Shown: piece by piece, positions 25,001 through 37,000 of the stretch
Numbering within the stretch: the first letter of the stretch is position 1
Layout: each line of letters opens with the position of its first letter
From: Thysanoteuthis rhombus
Lineage: Eukaryota; Mollusca; Cephalopoda; Oegopsida; Thysanoteuthidae
Length of the DNA stretch: 64,000 nt
Reading direction: 5' to 3'
Assembly (NCBI GenBank): GCA_963457665.1
Contig: OY735237.1
Span: 5,911,332-5,975,331, forward strand
Made by a program: the position numbers and the translations under genes
The notes under the pieces: model-generated
Seen by the model: only the letters and a program-made list of their open reading frames with translations
What the model was told of the DNA's origin: nothing
Database searches by the model: none

Positions 25001-28000
25001 CCTTGTATTAAGGTCAATTGACAATGCCCCCCGGCTCTCTTATTTGAAGTCGAGAGAAAGGTTACGGTTTAATCAAGTTCGGCTTTTGTTGGTTTGTTTT
25101 CAAGTTTTGGTCGGCTTTATCAAAATTATATCTTGAAAATAGGAAGTTGTCTCCTGTTAAGTAGGTATGTAAAAAGAAAAAAATTGACTATGAAATTTAG
25201 TATCTCACTTCAACGAGACTACACGATATCCGGTTAACTAACTAGTTCATCATCCTAAAAGTATTTCGTAATAATAAATGTAAATTTGTGAGAAGAGAAC
25301 CAATGCCTACTATCTCTTCAAAAATTCTATATAAAATGCTTTTTATATTTATATTTGCTTTCTTCATTTGAGATTTTAAAAAAAAAAACATACGGAGACA
25401 AATTTTGTGACGACCACGACGTGACTAGTAGGATTTTATGACACGTCACTAAAACATTTGAAAGCTACATATTCGTGTTTACTGCTTTTACCGCCTTTTA
25501 CAGCAAAGCCGGTTAATAGAGATTCATTTAATCGGTTCAGTCGAGTGGTTCTGATTTATTATTAGTAATCAAGAAAGAGGTGGAGAAAATCTAGTACTAC
25601 TGTGTTTTTTTTCAAGATTAGTCACGCATCGCCATACCTCGTAGTTCGTAATTGAAAACCTGTTGCAGTGTCAGTCAGTACCCACCCCCTCCACTCCAAC
25701 ACTTTCCACTCATAATTGTTTGAAACGGAGGAATTTATTTATTTTTGTTTATTTTTCAATTATCTTTTTCATTTTAATTTTAAAACTGATCAACGTGTGA
25801 ATTGGTGATTTTCTCAATTTGGCTATCCTTGGTTAGATAGGTCCGTGATACGGCAGCCATTTCCTGGCTTTAAAAATGGCTGAAATTGGCCTGATTTAAT
25901 TTCCAGATAAGTGTACATGTAAAATATTGAATATACTCCGAAAACTCCTACACAAAATATGATTATACGACGTCAGATATTAACTCAGTGACGAGGATAA
26001 AAGCCACCTATTTGTTTTTATCTTGATTTTAGAAATGTAAATGAAATCTAACCGTTTTTGAAGCCAGTCATTGTAGAATCCAGCAAACTTGAGCCACTTG
26101 AAAATGACTGTGTTTTCCTCCTATCAAACCAAGGATATCCCTCAATTTAAAATTTACAAACTAGAAGACAAAATTTGATTTAAAAACAAGTGGACACTTT
26201 GTATTTATATTCATATTATGAATTTATTTTTTGGGTATTTTTTCCTTAAAAAAAGTTCATTTTTTTTATATTTGTCATTTGTTTGGTTATTGATTGAGCA
26301 GGGAGTTTTATTATGAATAGTTTTTGACTTATGTTTTACTAATCCCCCCCCACTCCAATCACAAAAATTGAAAGGAAAGCTACCAATTGACTTGTACTCG
26401 ATCATCTTGTTATTAAAGGCTTGTGTGAGACAATTATATCCTTATTAAATTTCCTGTGTATATCAGTGGTAGCCCCTGGTATGTTTTAAGCACATTAGTT
26501 TGTGAAAATTCTCCCCCAAATGTGTTGGGTTCACGTTCACACTCATTCTGATGATGTTGATTATTTGATTTTCATCTATGACCTCTAAGTAGTCAAAGCA
26601 GTGTATAATTGCCAGGAATAAAGAATTAAGGTACCCCTTGAAGAACAGTTTTGATCTGGGGCCAAAAGGTCCTCTATACCTTCTGCAACAACTTGCTGGT
26701 TCTCAGCTAGTTATCTTTTGATCTTAGAATATCTTTTTTGCTCAGTCAATGTCCCCTTGTTATATTAGTTCTACAAATCTATTAACGATTATAATTTCTG
26801 TCATGGCAATATAGTGTTGCCAAATTAAAATAACATTGCATGATATTTCTTTGAATGTTCTTCCATGTACATGAAAGCATCTACTAAAACTACTCTGACT
26901 TGAAGTATCCATTCAATTTGAAGGATGTATATTTTTGAAAAAAATTCTTTCAACATTTCTTTGTAAATACTTGCTTGAAGAGTACCACTAATATATTGGG
27001 ATCAGTGTGGACCTCCCACTATTAGGTTGGAAATTGCCTTATTCTCTAAATCATGGTATTGCGGTTTTTAAAATCTCACTATGATGTGCTATTTTTTCTG
27101 TATTATGACAACAAGCTTTCAAACAAACCTACAGATATCAAATCAAATTATATAGTAAACTCTTGTAACTGTGCAGCTTAATGGCTCAGTTGTTTTTATA
27201 TTCTTGCAAGACTATTGTTAGAGATTTATTTACTGCTACAGCACATGAAGATTCAGGTACATTATTTTTATTTTATTTTTTCAAGAACTGAAACTAGTAA
27301 ACCCTTGAATGTCGCCTAATTTAACATGGGGCTGTAGACAGTGAAAGGCTAACAAAGTCATTTTTGTCTGTTCTTTTTGGTTTCTCATTATCAATATACT
27401 TAGTATGATATCCACCAATTAGGAAGGTACTTTTAAATCCCTGAAGGTGCTGTTATAACATGTTTTCTGTATTGAAGAAATCTCTGCCGACTCATACTTT
27501 CAAAGCTTGTTCTAATGATACATTTTGTCTTTCTTTTGTAGGTGCTGAAATGGGTGAGTTGTTTTCACATTTCAATTAAATCATTAAATTTGGAAAAGAA
27601 AATGTAAAATTCAAAACCTTTGTTACACCCAGCTACAAAATCCTTTTTTTTGGCGGGGGTTACTAGTACTAATTAGCCTTCCTAAATTCTCGTTTGATTT
27701 AGCAAAATTTACAGATTTGGTTGAATGATGATGTCAAATCTAAATATTCAGTAATTTCAGTTTTATTGTATTTTTTGTTCTTTCGCCCCTTTACTGTTAT
27801 AATTAGAACAGTGTCATTTAAAATATCTTCATGAAAGTTTTTCCTATCATTATATATTGAAAATATTTCTCAACTAGTATTCATAACTTACTTTCAAAAT
27901 TATTTTATTTCACTGTTAGTCGTTTTAGTATACCAACTGTATCTGACCTGTGTCTTGTTTTAGAGCCCCACAGGCCTGAAAACTTAGGTAGGATCTCCTT

Positions 28001-31000
28001 GTCAGTACTTTTCTCTGTCGAAATAATTGTATTTTAGAAAGAGGAGGCACAGCATTTCTTATTGACTAGTTACTGTTATGTACAGTCAAGCAATCATTTT
28101 TTCTTGCTGTCATTTCATGAGGTTGTGTCAGGTTATACTATGCATGTAAACAGCTTTTTATTCCATGGAAGGAACATATGTTCTATAGTGCTTTTCATCA
28201 TTGCATCTAAACTGTCCAAAAGCTGCATAATTTTACCAAATGTATGTTTGTAGTGGAGGTGTAGGGTAGCCTAACAGCATGAGGAATTGAATTGGTGAGC
28301 TTTGTCTGAACTCTGGCTGAGACTGTTCATGTTTTGCTATGCTCTACTCCCCAAGCTGTAAGTGAATAGTAAAGCGAACTGGACTCTATAGCTATTGTTG
28401 GCAACCAGTCTAGGAGTCAGACAACTTGGATTCCAAACCTGTCGAAGAAGAGATTCTCTCTCAAGCCATGTTTCCCTTGACACACCTATGATGAAAATCA
28501 TCTGTGGGGCCTCATGACTGTTCACTGGTTTATGAGTTGGAGAAAAAAATTGTTAGCTAATTAAACTTCTGTAGTTTCTCCTGGTATTGACATGAATATT
28601 GGTAAATACTGTTGAGATATGACAAATACAAGTTGTTTAGCTTGTGTGGTTGCTTCGTTTTGATTGAATTGTGTAGTATCATGATGCCACACCCAATAGA
28701 GTTGGTTATTGCTACAACTTCTTTAAACAGCATTAGAATTCTTCCTATATTCTAAAAGATCCAGATATAATGGATTAGGCTTTAGTGAAATGCATTGGAA
28801 CTATGACTTATGGTTCCTGACTTTTTTCTTTTTAAGCAGATTCGCATGAAAGGGCAATATTATGTACGTTTCATTCTGTTCTTGTATAATTGTTCCTATT
28901 AAGTGGCTATTTCTTGTAACCAATATTCCATTTAACTAGAATCCACTTATTTAACATAAGGAATCCTGTTGTTTCTGCTATTTCAATATTCCTAAAAATT
29001 TGCCTTGATATGAAAACTTACAAACATATTTATTGCAAATTGAATTTGTAATTTTTTTTATTACAGTTTTCTGCTTTTTTCTTCTTACAAGCATGTTGAA
29101 TTTATTTGCTTTCTCCCTTTTTTACTATCAACACCTTGTCAATTAATGTCTGTTATTTGCACTTTATTCCAAAAATTCTTGAAAAAATCTTTTTAGGAAA
29201 ATCTAACTATTTTAATAATTGTTATACTAATACTACCATTTTATAAACATGGTGGCTACAGATCAGGTTGAAAGTTTGATTTGGACTTTTGCTAGCTAAC
29301 TAGCTCTTGTAGCTCAGTTGGCAAGAGCAGCAAGGCATTAACCTGGTTCCCCTCTGGCACAGAGACATGAGTTTGAGTCCCACTGAAAGCTTATTCTATT
29401 TCCAATCCACACTTTTTACTCACTGCCATAGATTGATGGCCTGAGAAAAGTTGCAATAAAAGCAACAGAAAAATCAAGATAGTTGTCAAAAATTGATAAG
29501 ATTTTATTTTATTTTTTCTTACATGTTTTTTGGTAACAGATCAGTAATTTTTAAATTTCTTCTCCTATAAAATAGAATTTAGTTGACTATCATCTTGCAA
29601 AGTCTGCCATTCTTTCAGGAAAACCATTTTTAGTTTTCTAAAACATTTCAAATTTAAAAGGATTATTTTTGTTGCATAATAATGTGTATAGCTTCTAATT
29701 TTGTTGAAACAAAGACTTTTGTCTGGATGTTTTATTCATTGCATTGCTTTATCAAGACTGAATCTTGTCTTTCGTTGCTTTCTTCTTACAACATATCAGA
29801 TGCTGTACGCTCGGACTTCTCAGGCGTCTATTAGTATTATTTATTTATTTTTTTTTCTTTTCAAAGCTTAAATGTGCTTTCTTTGTCATGACAAAGTTCA
29901 ATTACTAAAAAAAAAAAGTCAGTGTACAATGGCTGAAATGTGATAACAAGAAAAACTGGAATTAGTCCAAGCAATACAATGAGTAAACTTTTTATCTATA
30001 AATTTTTTTTTTTTTTCTTTTCTTCTTCTCTAACATCAGATTTGATTTTTGTACAAGAAAATCTTTCCTTGTTCATTTTTTTTTCTTTTTTAAACGATAA
30101 ATGACTATCTAGTCTGAATATTAGAGTAAGAAAAAGAATTTTCCATAATGTTGCTTATTTGAAAGGTGTTGAACGACCGGAAATAGCAATTGAAACATTT
30201 TGTTATGACTACCTATCACCTTGTAATTTTTGTGTGTCTTGTCAGAATGAATTTTATAGAGAGCTCAATTATTTGGAGATTCAAATTCATTACTTCGATC
30301 ATATATTTTTGCTTTTATGCTTAAAACTTTTTTTCCCAAACTAAAGGCAAAATGTTAGTGTACATGATTATGAAGCATTTTCTGTATTTGAAACTTTTTT
30401 TCGATTAAAAGAATTTTCAGTTGTATTTAATCCCCTCACCTCACTAGTCACAGCTAGTCTTCAATTATTTGCAAGATGAAATTCAATTTTATTTTTCAGA
30501 TTATCTTTATGATTTACCGGTGTCTTTGTTGGTGTGTTCTCTGATTATAATTAGGTGTCCTTGTACAGTTATTATTGTCCTATCTATTTTGGCAGTATGA
30601 TGGGATTGGAAAGTGCCCCCCCCCCATTAAGCAGCCTATCCCTTCCCGTCTTATTTCTGAATCTAAAGAGGAATGTTTTGAAAAAGTAATTACATCTTGG
30701 TATTAATTGCATTTTCCTTTGAGTTAGAAAATGCCCTGTAAATGACATTTTCTAGAATACTGTAACCAGGAATATTGCACTCCTAATTTGATGATTAGAG
30801 ATGGAAATTCCATTTTAGCAATGATGGATAATTTCCTGTATTGCTTACATAAAATTAAAGGAACTATGGTTTTCAGGAATTATATCCCCCTCAGCTCTGA
30901 TTGTCATTTCAAAGGTCACCAGATACAAATATCTATATATTTTCACTTGACTTTTTATTTCCTCATCTAAAAACCTTGATGAGAACCATTAGGCCTTCTG

Positions 31001-34000
31001 ATCTCTGATATTGAACTCTGAAGTTAATATCTAATTCAGTATTAACATTTCTTCATATGACGTCACAAGGGATAATATGGCAGCCTTTTTCAAATGTGAT
31101 TCAGACTGAATCATATGAAACTTAGTTTTGTTGGGATCTGTGTGGCATTAGCAGAAAAATATAAGGTTGCAGGAAAAAATTAAAATTATTTGTGTACAGC
31201 TTATAGAAACGAAGATACTTTGGAACAAATAGTTCAGTAAGCTATAGTAGTATTAAGAAGAAAATCATTTTTCTCCTCTCTTTGCGGAAAAATTGAGAAC
31301 ATGAATTTATTACACGTCTTAAATCATGTTTGACTTCACAGAGAAACCTTTTGTTTATTTACCCCTGTAGTGCACGTTTTCTTGTTGGAGACTCCTGTTC
31401 AGGTAGCTTGTTTTCTGAAGTTTGCCTCCATTTCATGGGATATTTCAACAAATATTGATGGAACCGCACCTTTCTAGAACATGATTCTGCAAAATCCCAC
31501 TAATAGGGGAGCTACTAAGTCCGTTGGGGAATGGTCATACTGGCATTATTTTTAGTGTAAGGGGGGCTAAAAGTTCACTTTTAAAAATTTCTGCACCTGA
31601 ATTTTGCACATTTTGTGGTCCAGGGGGAGATATACAATCTAACATCCCCTCCTTTCATATTACAAATAGTAATGGCGCATGGCATTTTAATTATAGGCTC
31701 ACTGTGTAATTTGTTATAAGCACACACCCTCTGGTTTTGTGATGTCACAAGGAATCCCTATAGAGGGATGCAAGTCATGTATGCTTACTGTCTTTTTTGG
31801 TACTTGTGAACACTTTGATTTTTTAGCCATTAGTGAGGATATATTGTAGAGAAAAGGTTGAATACGGTTTTTAATGCCTTAGGTCAGCTACTGAAATTTG
31901 AAAAAAAATTGAATTTTCTTTTTTCTTTAGTTGACCATTAACATAAGATTGATAAAAAGAAGAAAAAAAATCTGGAAACATATGATCTAGTATATCTAGA
32001 ATCTATGTAATGTATTATGTATTAGTAAATGATCCTTGAATGTCAACATTTACTTTATTGAAATGTTATTTTTAGATGAAAAACATCCAAATTAGTTCAA
32101 TTAAACCCAAGTCTCTTGAAGTAAACTATCAGAGCAAAAGGGAGATAATTCCTAGAAGCCACCGCACCCCCCTTTTTATGTATGTAAAAATAGGAAATCA
32201 CCCTATTATGATCATAGTAATCGCAAAAATACCTAGAAATTCGTCCAAGCTTATTTTAAAGTGAGGTTATTTGATTTCTTTTGTATTTGTTGCACGATAT
32301 TTTTATTTGAGCTTTGAGCTTCACTGTGTCCATTATGCCTTGTTTTGCAGCATACGCCTTTGTTGACTATGAAGATAGGAGAGATGCTGAGGTATGTTTC
32401 TTGTTTGCTGTTTTTGGTAAAGAATAACATGTGTACAATTATTTGTATCTTTGCTTTGTCATTTTGTTAATATATTCTGGCTGTGTGGTCACTCAAGTGG
32501 GGGAATCAAACTTTGGTTTTCTTTTGTGGTCTGGTTCTGATATCTTCAAGTTGAAACCCAGAACTCCCAGCCATAAAATACTAGACACTATTTGACGGCT
32601 TGTTTCTCACAGCCTTGGCGTTTCTCATTTTATACGTTCGCTTGTAAAGCTGCCATGATGAGCTCACTGGATTTTACAAACACCTTTTTTTTTTTATTTG
32701 GTTATTGATAGTCTATCTATTTATGTTGTTACTCTCTGAATTTGCTACAGTTTACATTGTTTAGATTCATTGGCTGTTCTGCTCTGTTGAACCAGTCTGA
32801 ACTGGTTGGTTGCCTCTTTCATATGCACTGAACCATCAACATCTTCAGTTCTAGTACCAGAATTAGGAACATTTTTATAAACCATTGGAATTTTCAGTTT
32901 TTTTTTTTTTTTTGTAAAGCTCAATTGTGAAAGAAAAAATTTTTTCACAAACCATTTTTTGATCTTTATAATGAAATTCAATTTCTTCAAATAATGTAAA
33001 GCTCTGTAATATGGTCTTTATCTAGATCCTGTGACAATTCAAAGAGTATGTTTGTCACATAACTTGACCCTTTCCTCACTTCACTCCTGTGGTAATCAAT
33101 AATGCTAAACAGCTTACCTAACATTCATTTTTTGAAACGTAAGAATTATATTTTCCACTTGAATCGTGAATCAAACTATTAGAAAAGAGTTTGATTACCA
33201 CTGTCTTCGGGGCAGATTTGATTACCGTATATATTTGTGTATAGGTCTAGTTTTTTGACAAAAAATTAGATCTAGCTATACTTGTATGATTTTATGAAGT
33301 TGGAATTCATACATAATGGGAAGGACTACAGCAACCATTGGCTCCAAAAAAGAAGGATATATAATGGTTACTGCTAGCAAATGAGGCATAAAATATATAT
33401 ATAATATATAAAGCATACCATGGCCATGAATCAAGGAATCAACCTATACACTAGTATTTACGGTACTCTAAATTTGAATTTGTACACTCCCCCATCAACC
33501 TTCATATTTAATGTTGTTATCAAAATATGGTTTGTGATTAGTAAAATAGATTTTATTGTCCAGTTCTTATAAATAGATTTGTCTACTAATCAAATTTTGT
33601 TTCAGCTGATTAAATCTTGTTGAAGTCTTTCAATAAGACTTTTTCTTATTTAATTTTTTTTTCTTGGCCTTATATAGCTTATCTGACCTACTTGAGCCAT
33701 TTCTGGAATCTTTTAAACAAGTATATAATTGCATTGATTTCTGTGTGAAATCTTTTGATTTGAGTAACCCTTTGGATTTTTCAAACGTATATTCTCCCCT
33801 CATACTTTAAAAAATATTTTGGAGTGTTGTGAAGTCTTCATGTTGTCAGTGGATGTCTCAACTTTGTTTTGAAGAAATTGAACAAGAATTAAATAAATGC
33901 ATTGATTTAAAAAAAAAAAAAAATTCCAAGTCTTTAGGAAAAAAAAATTCCATTGATTTTCATTGGCTAAAAAAAAAAAAAGAACTTTTGAACTGTTCAG

Positions 34001-37000
34001 TTGTGTCTTGAATTGAACATGTCCTTAATGTAATGTTTAGTTACATGGTTTGTTTGTTTGGGATGTTCTTGTTGATATTTATCACTTCTTTACTGAAGAT
34101 AGCTTTCTCATGCTATGAATGAAGACAATGGTTATATTTAGTATAAAAGAAAATCCCATTAGTCTTACCATGTGTTTCTATTGCTCCCGTATGAAAAGCT
34201 CCCAAGTGATAGTGCCAGTTAGTATTGACTCAATCATTGATGTACCTGTGTTACCTACCTTGAGGCTCTGTGTAAGGTAAGAGGTCTATGGTCAAGTTAT
34301 ATTTACCATTTTAACTAAGAACTGTTCTTTCTTTTCAGACCTCCCCATTGTATTGGCCAGGTCTTCCTCTCCACAATGAAACCTTTCTTGGGATGATAGC
34401 TTTGAACAAACCTAGTTTGGAATTTAATCTGCTATACTTTTCAAGTAGAATCCCTATTGTTGTTGTTTTTGTTGTTCACTTGCGTTTTTTTTTTTGGCAA
34501 ATGTTCTGCTCTGAATTCGAACTGGGTATTTATGAGTTGGAGACCATGATTTTTAATCTTGTTTTTGTTTTCACACTATGCAGTCCTGTTGATGACTAAA
34601 GTATAAATACTGCTGTCTAGATCCGTTGTTCCCAAAGGGTGTGGAGCACACGCTTGTGCGGTGAGAGATGATGGAAAGTATGGCGGGAAGCCTAAGAATT
34701 AATTTGTAGAAACATGTAGAAGTTTCTGGATTTCATTTCTTTGTGTCGATGAGGAAATAAGTTTGTCTATAATTCTACCTGATGTGAGATTCCTTGACAA
34801 AAACAAGCTCATACCTCTCACTTAGTTTGTATTCTTACTCGAGGGTACATATTAGAGATACTTGTCTTTATTTCTGGAATGAATCGTGTTAAGTTACTGC
34901 ATTGTTTTATATTTTTTGGATGCCCCATCATAGTATTACCAAGTAGTTGTACTATGTTATGAATCAGCACTGCTAGAAGTTGTTTTTGAATGTAATCCTT
35001 AGCCATAAGAAATTTAGTATAGAGTGAGCAAATTGTTACTCAGTAAGTGTGACCCAGAGACAAAAGTTTGGGAACCACAGGTCTAGACTGCTTCATATTT
35101 CATTGATATTTGGAAACACGTGGAACAGGGTAAATATACAGTACTCCAATAAATGTCTACATGAAATATGGTGAAAAGTTACTAGTATCTTGTCACCTGA
35201 TGGTAAGAGAATAGATTGATCATGGTTGTGAAAACAAACAAAATGAAAATGGTCTAACATAAAACTCCTAAATACTAGTAATGTTCCATCTCCAAAAAGT
35301 GAAAGGCCCGTCCATCACCTTATGCAAAAGAACAGTTTTTAAAAAAATCAAAATATCAATCATCTATTCATGATTTGAACCTGATATAAATTTTATTGAA
35401 ATTTTTAATCTTAATCCAGTACTTTTGTCATTTGTAGAGTAGTTCCATAGAAACTTCAACGTTTGAAATATTTATCTTTTGAATATTTTTGATATTTTTT
35501 TTTTCTGTGCAACTCCTTATCTAATTTCCTCTTGACTTGGTCTGTATGTAAGAAATAATATACAAAAAATAATAATAGAATTTGCAATATCCAATATTTA
35601 ATCTATAATGATATAAAAAATGTTAACTATTTTACTTGTAGAAAAAATTGTAAAAAATTGACCCTCCCATCCCCATGTCAAAACTGATTTGCTATTTTTG
35701 TATATTTTTGAACTGTTGGCTTCTATTTTTTGCCATGTAAGTTTTTCTTCAAAATAATTTTCTTGATAATCGAAAATGAATCTATAAGATAATTCGGTAA
35801 ATTATTTGGATACAACTAATTTTAGATTTAGCACAGAAAATGGGTTTGATATCCATAACTTGAGTGAAAAAATTCACCCTTTTGATAGGGATAGTTTAAA
35901 TTCCTTTGTTAATTTGGATTTAATTCTATTTGCCTCCCTATTTCACCATGGGTTAAACTTTGTTTTATTAGGAAATATCAGTCTGTCCTCCTCCTTAATT
36001 CATATGCATTATAAAGATGACTCAATTCTGATAGTGAGTAAGCTGACTGTTGAAACTGTATAACAGGGTTGATTGATGTCTCTGACTGCACAACGACTTG
36101 TATGGTTTTGAGACCAAATGGAGCAGCTTCAATACCAATATAATCAAATGAATTAAAATCCATCGTTGGATTAACCATTCAGGAGAAATGGATTAAAATG
36201 CCTTTTTTTTATCTATTAATGTTATATCATTTGTTGGGAAGAGATTAACTAAGTTTCCCATCAGTACTAAATCCCTATTTATGGTTTGTTTGGTACCAAG
36301 TTTGTCCAATTTTGGTCTTGAAAGGTACCACATGACAACCCTGATGTACAGTCATTTTAAACTGATATATCAGATGTCTTTCAAGTGGTTTGCATCTGGG
36401 GTCCTGAAAATACAATGCTGTAATGTTTTATTTTAGATGTATGAGTGGGTATCGATTGGGCTTACCCTGCCACACTGGCCCATGATATATTGGCAGGAGG
36501 TTAGGGTAATGGGTATTACTTGGTGGTGCCTATCTCCTCTCAAAGTAACCTATAACAGGAATACATGGTACAGGTCGCTAAGAGTAATTCCTGACCTGAT
36601 ACCTTATTTACTTGTTTGAGATATTTGGAATTATCAAATTAGAAATGAGTAGTTTTAAATAGATTAATGGATTGCTTCAAATACATAATAACTAGTAATG
36701 GTATTAGTATATATTTACATAGCACTATTGATGTGGTAAAAAAATCCCTAAATTGTCCATTTACTGAGATTACAGACTGAGCTCTTTTGCCAGTCATTAC
36801 CTTCTCAGATGCACTGATATCTTGTAGAAAAAGGGTTTTCATTTCTTCTCTGACTTTCAGATTTATTTGTTGACACAAAGTGTCACTTGTACAAAATTAG
36901 AGATAAGAATTTCAGCATCTCTAGGATGACTTGTGCAGTCCTAACTAATGTACCTCACTTTTTTTTAAAAGCCATTCGTGACACCTGGAAAAGATAATGA

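Larger units (their letters stand above)
22049..32350 (+). other. Intron 1 of the SR gene (10.3 kb)
   Basis: AT-rich with few large repeats in its first 5 kb, in contrast to the repeat-packed upstream DNA. It contains a pair of CCGTAxxTACTCGAGTA termini (22567-22584 and 22943-22961), a tRNA-related repeat at 28270-28510, a SINE at 29301-29470 and the microexon candidates. Apart from these I see no coding frame. Confidence 0.7.

Noticed and set aside
29301-29390. Functional tRNA gene
   Set aside because: A and B boxes exist but the acceptor and anticodon arms do not pair, and the SINE tail follows.
30040-30050. 11-nt segment between a strong acceptor and GTACAAG in SR intron 1
   Set aside because: The length is not a multiple of three, so inclusion would shift the frame. 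It is not reported as a microexon, though it could be a poison exon.
30500-30519. 20-nt segment between TTATTTTTCAG and GTGTCT
   Set aside because: Out of frame, and the donor is poor.
32076-32120. 45-nt segment after TTATTTTTAG
   Set aside because: Contains an in-frame TAG, and the donor GTAAAC is weak.
34339-34360. 22-nt splice-flanked segment in intron 2
   Set aside because: Not 3n in a phase-0 intron; the donor GTCTTC is non-consensus.
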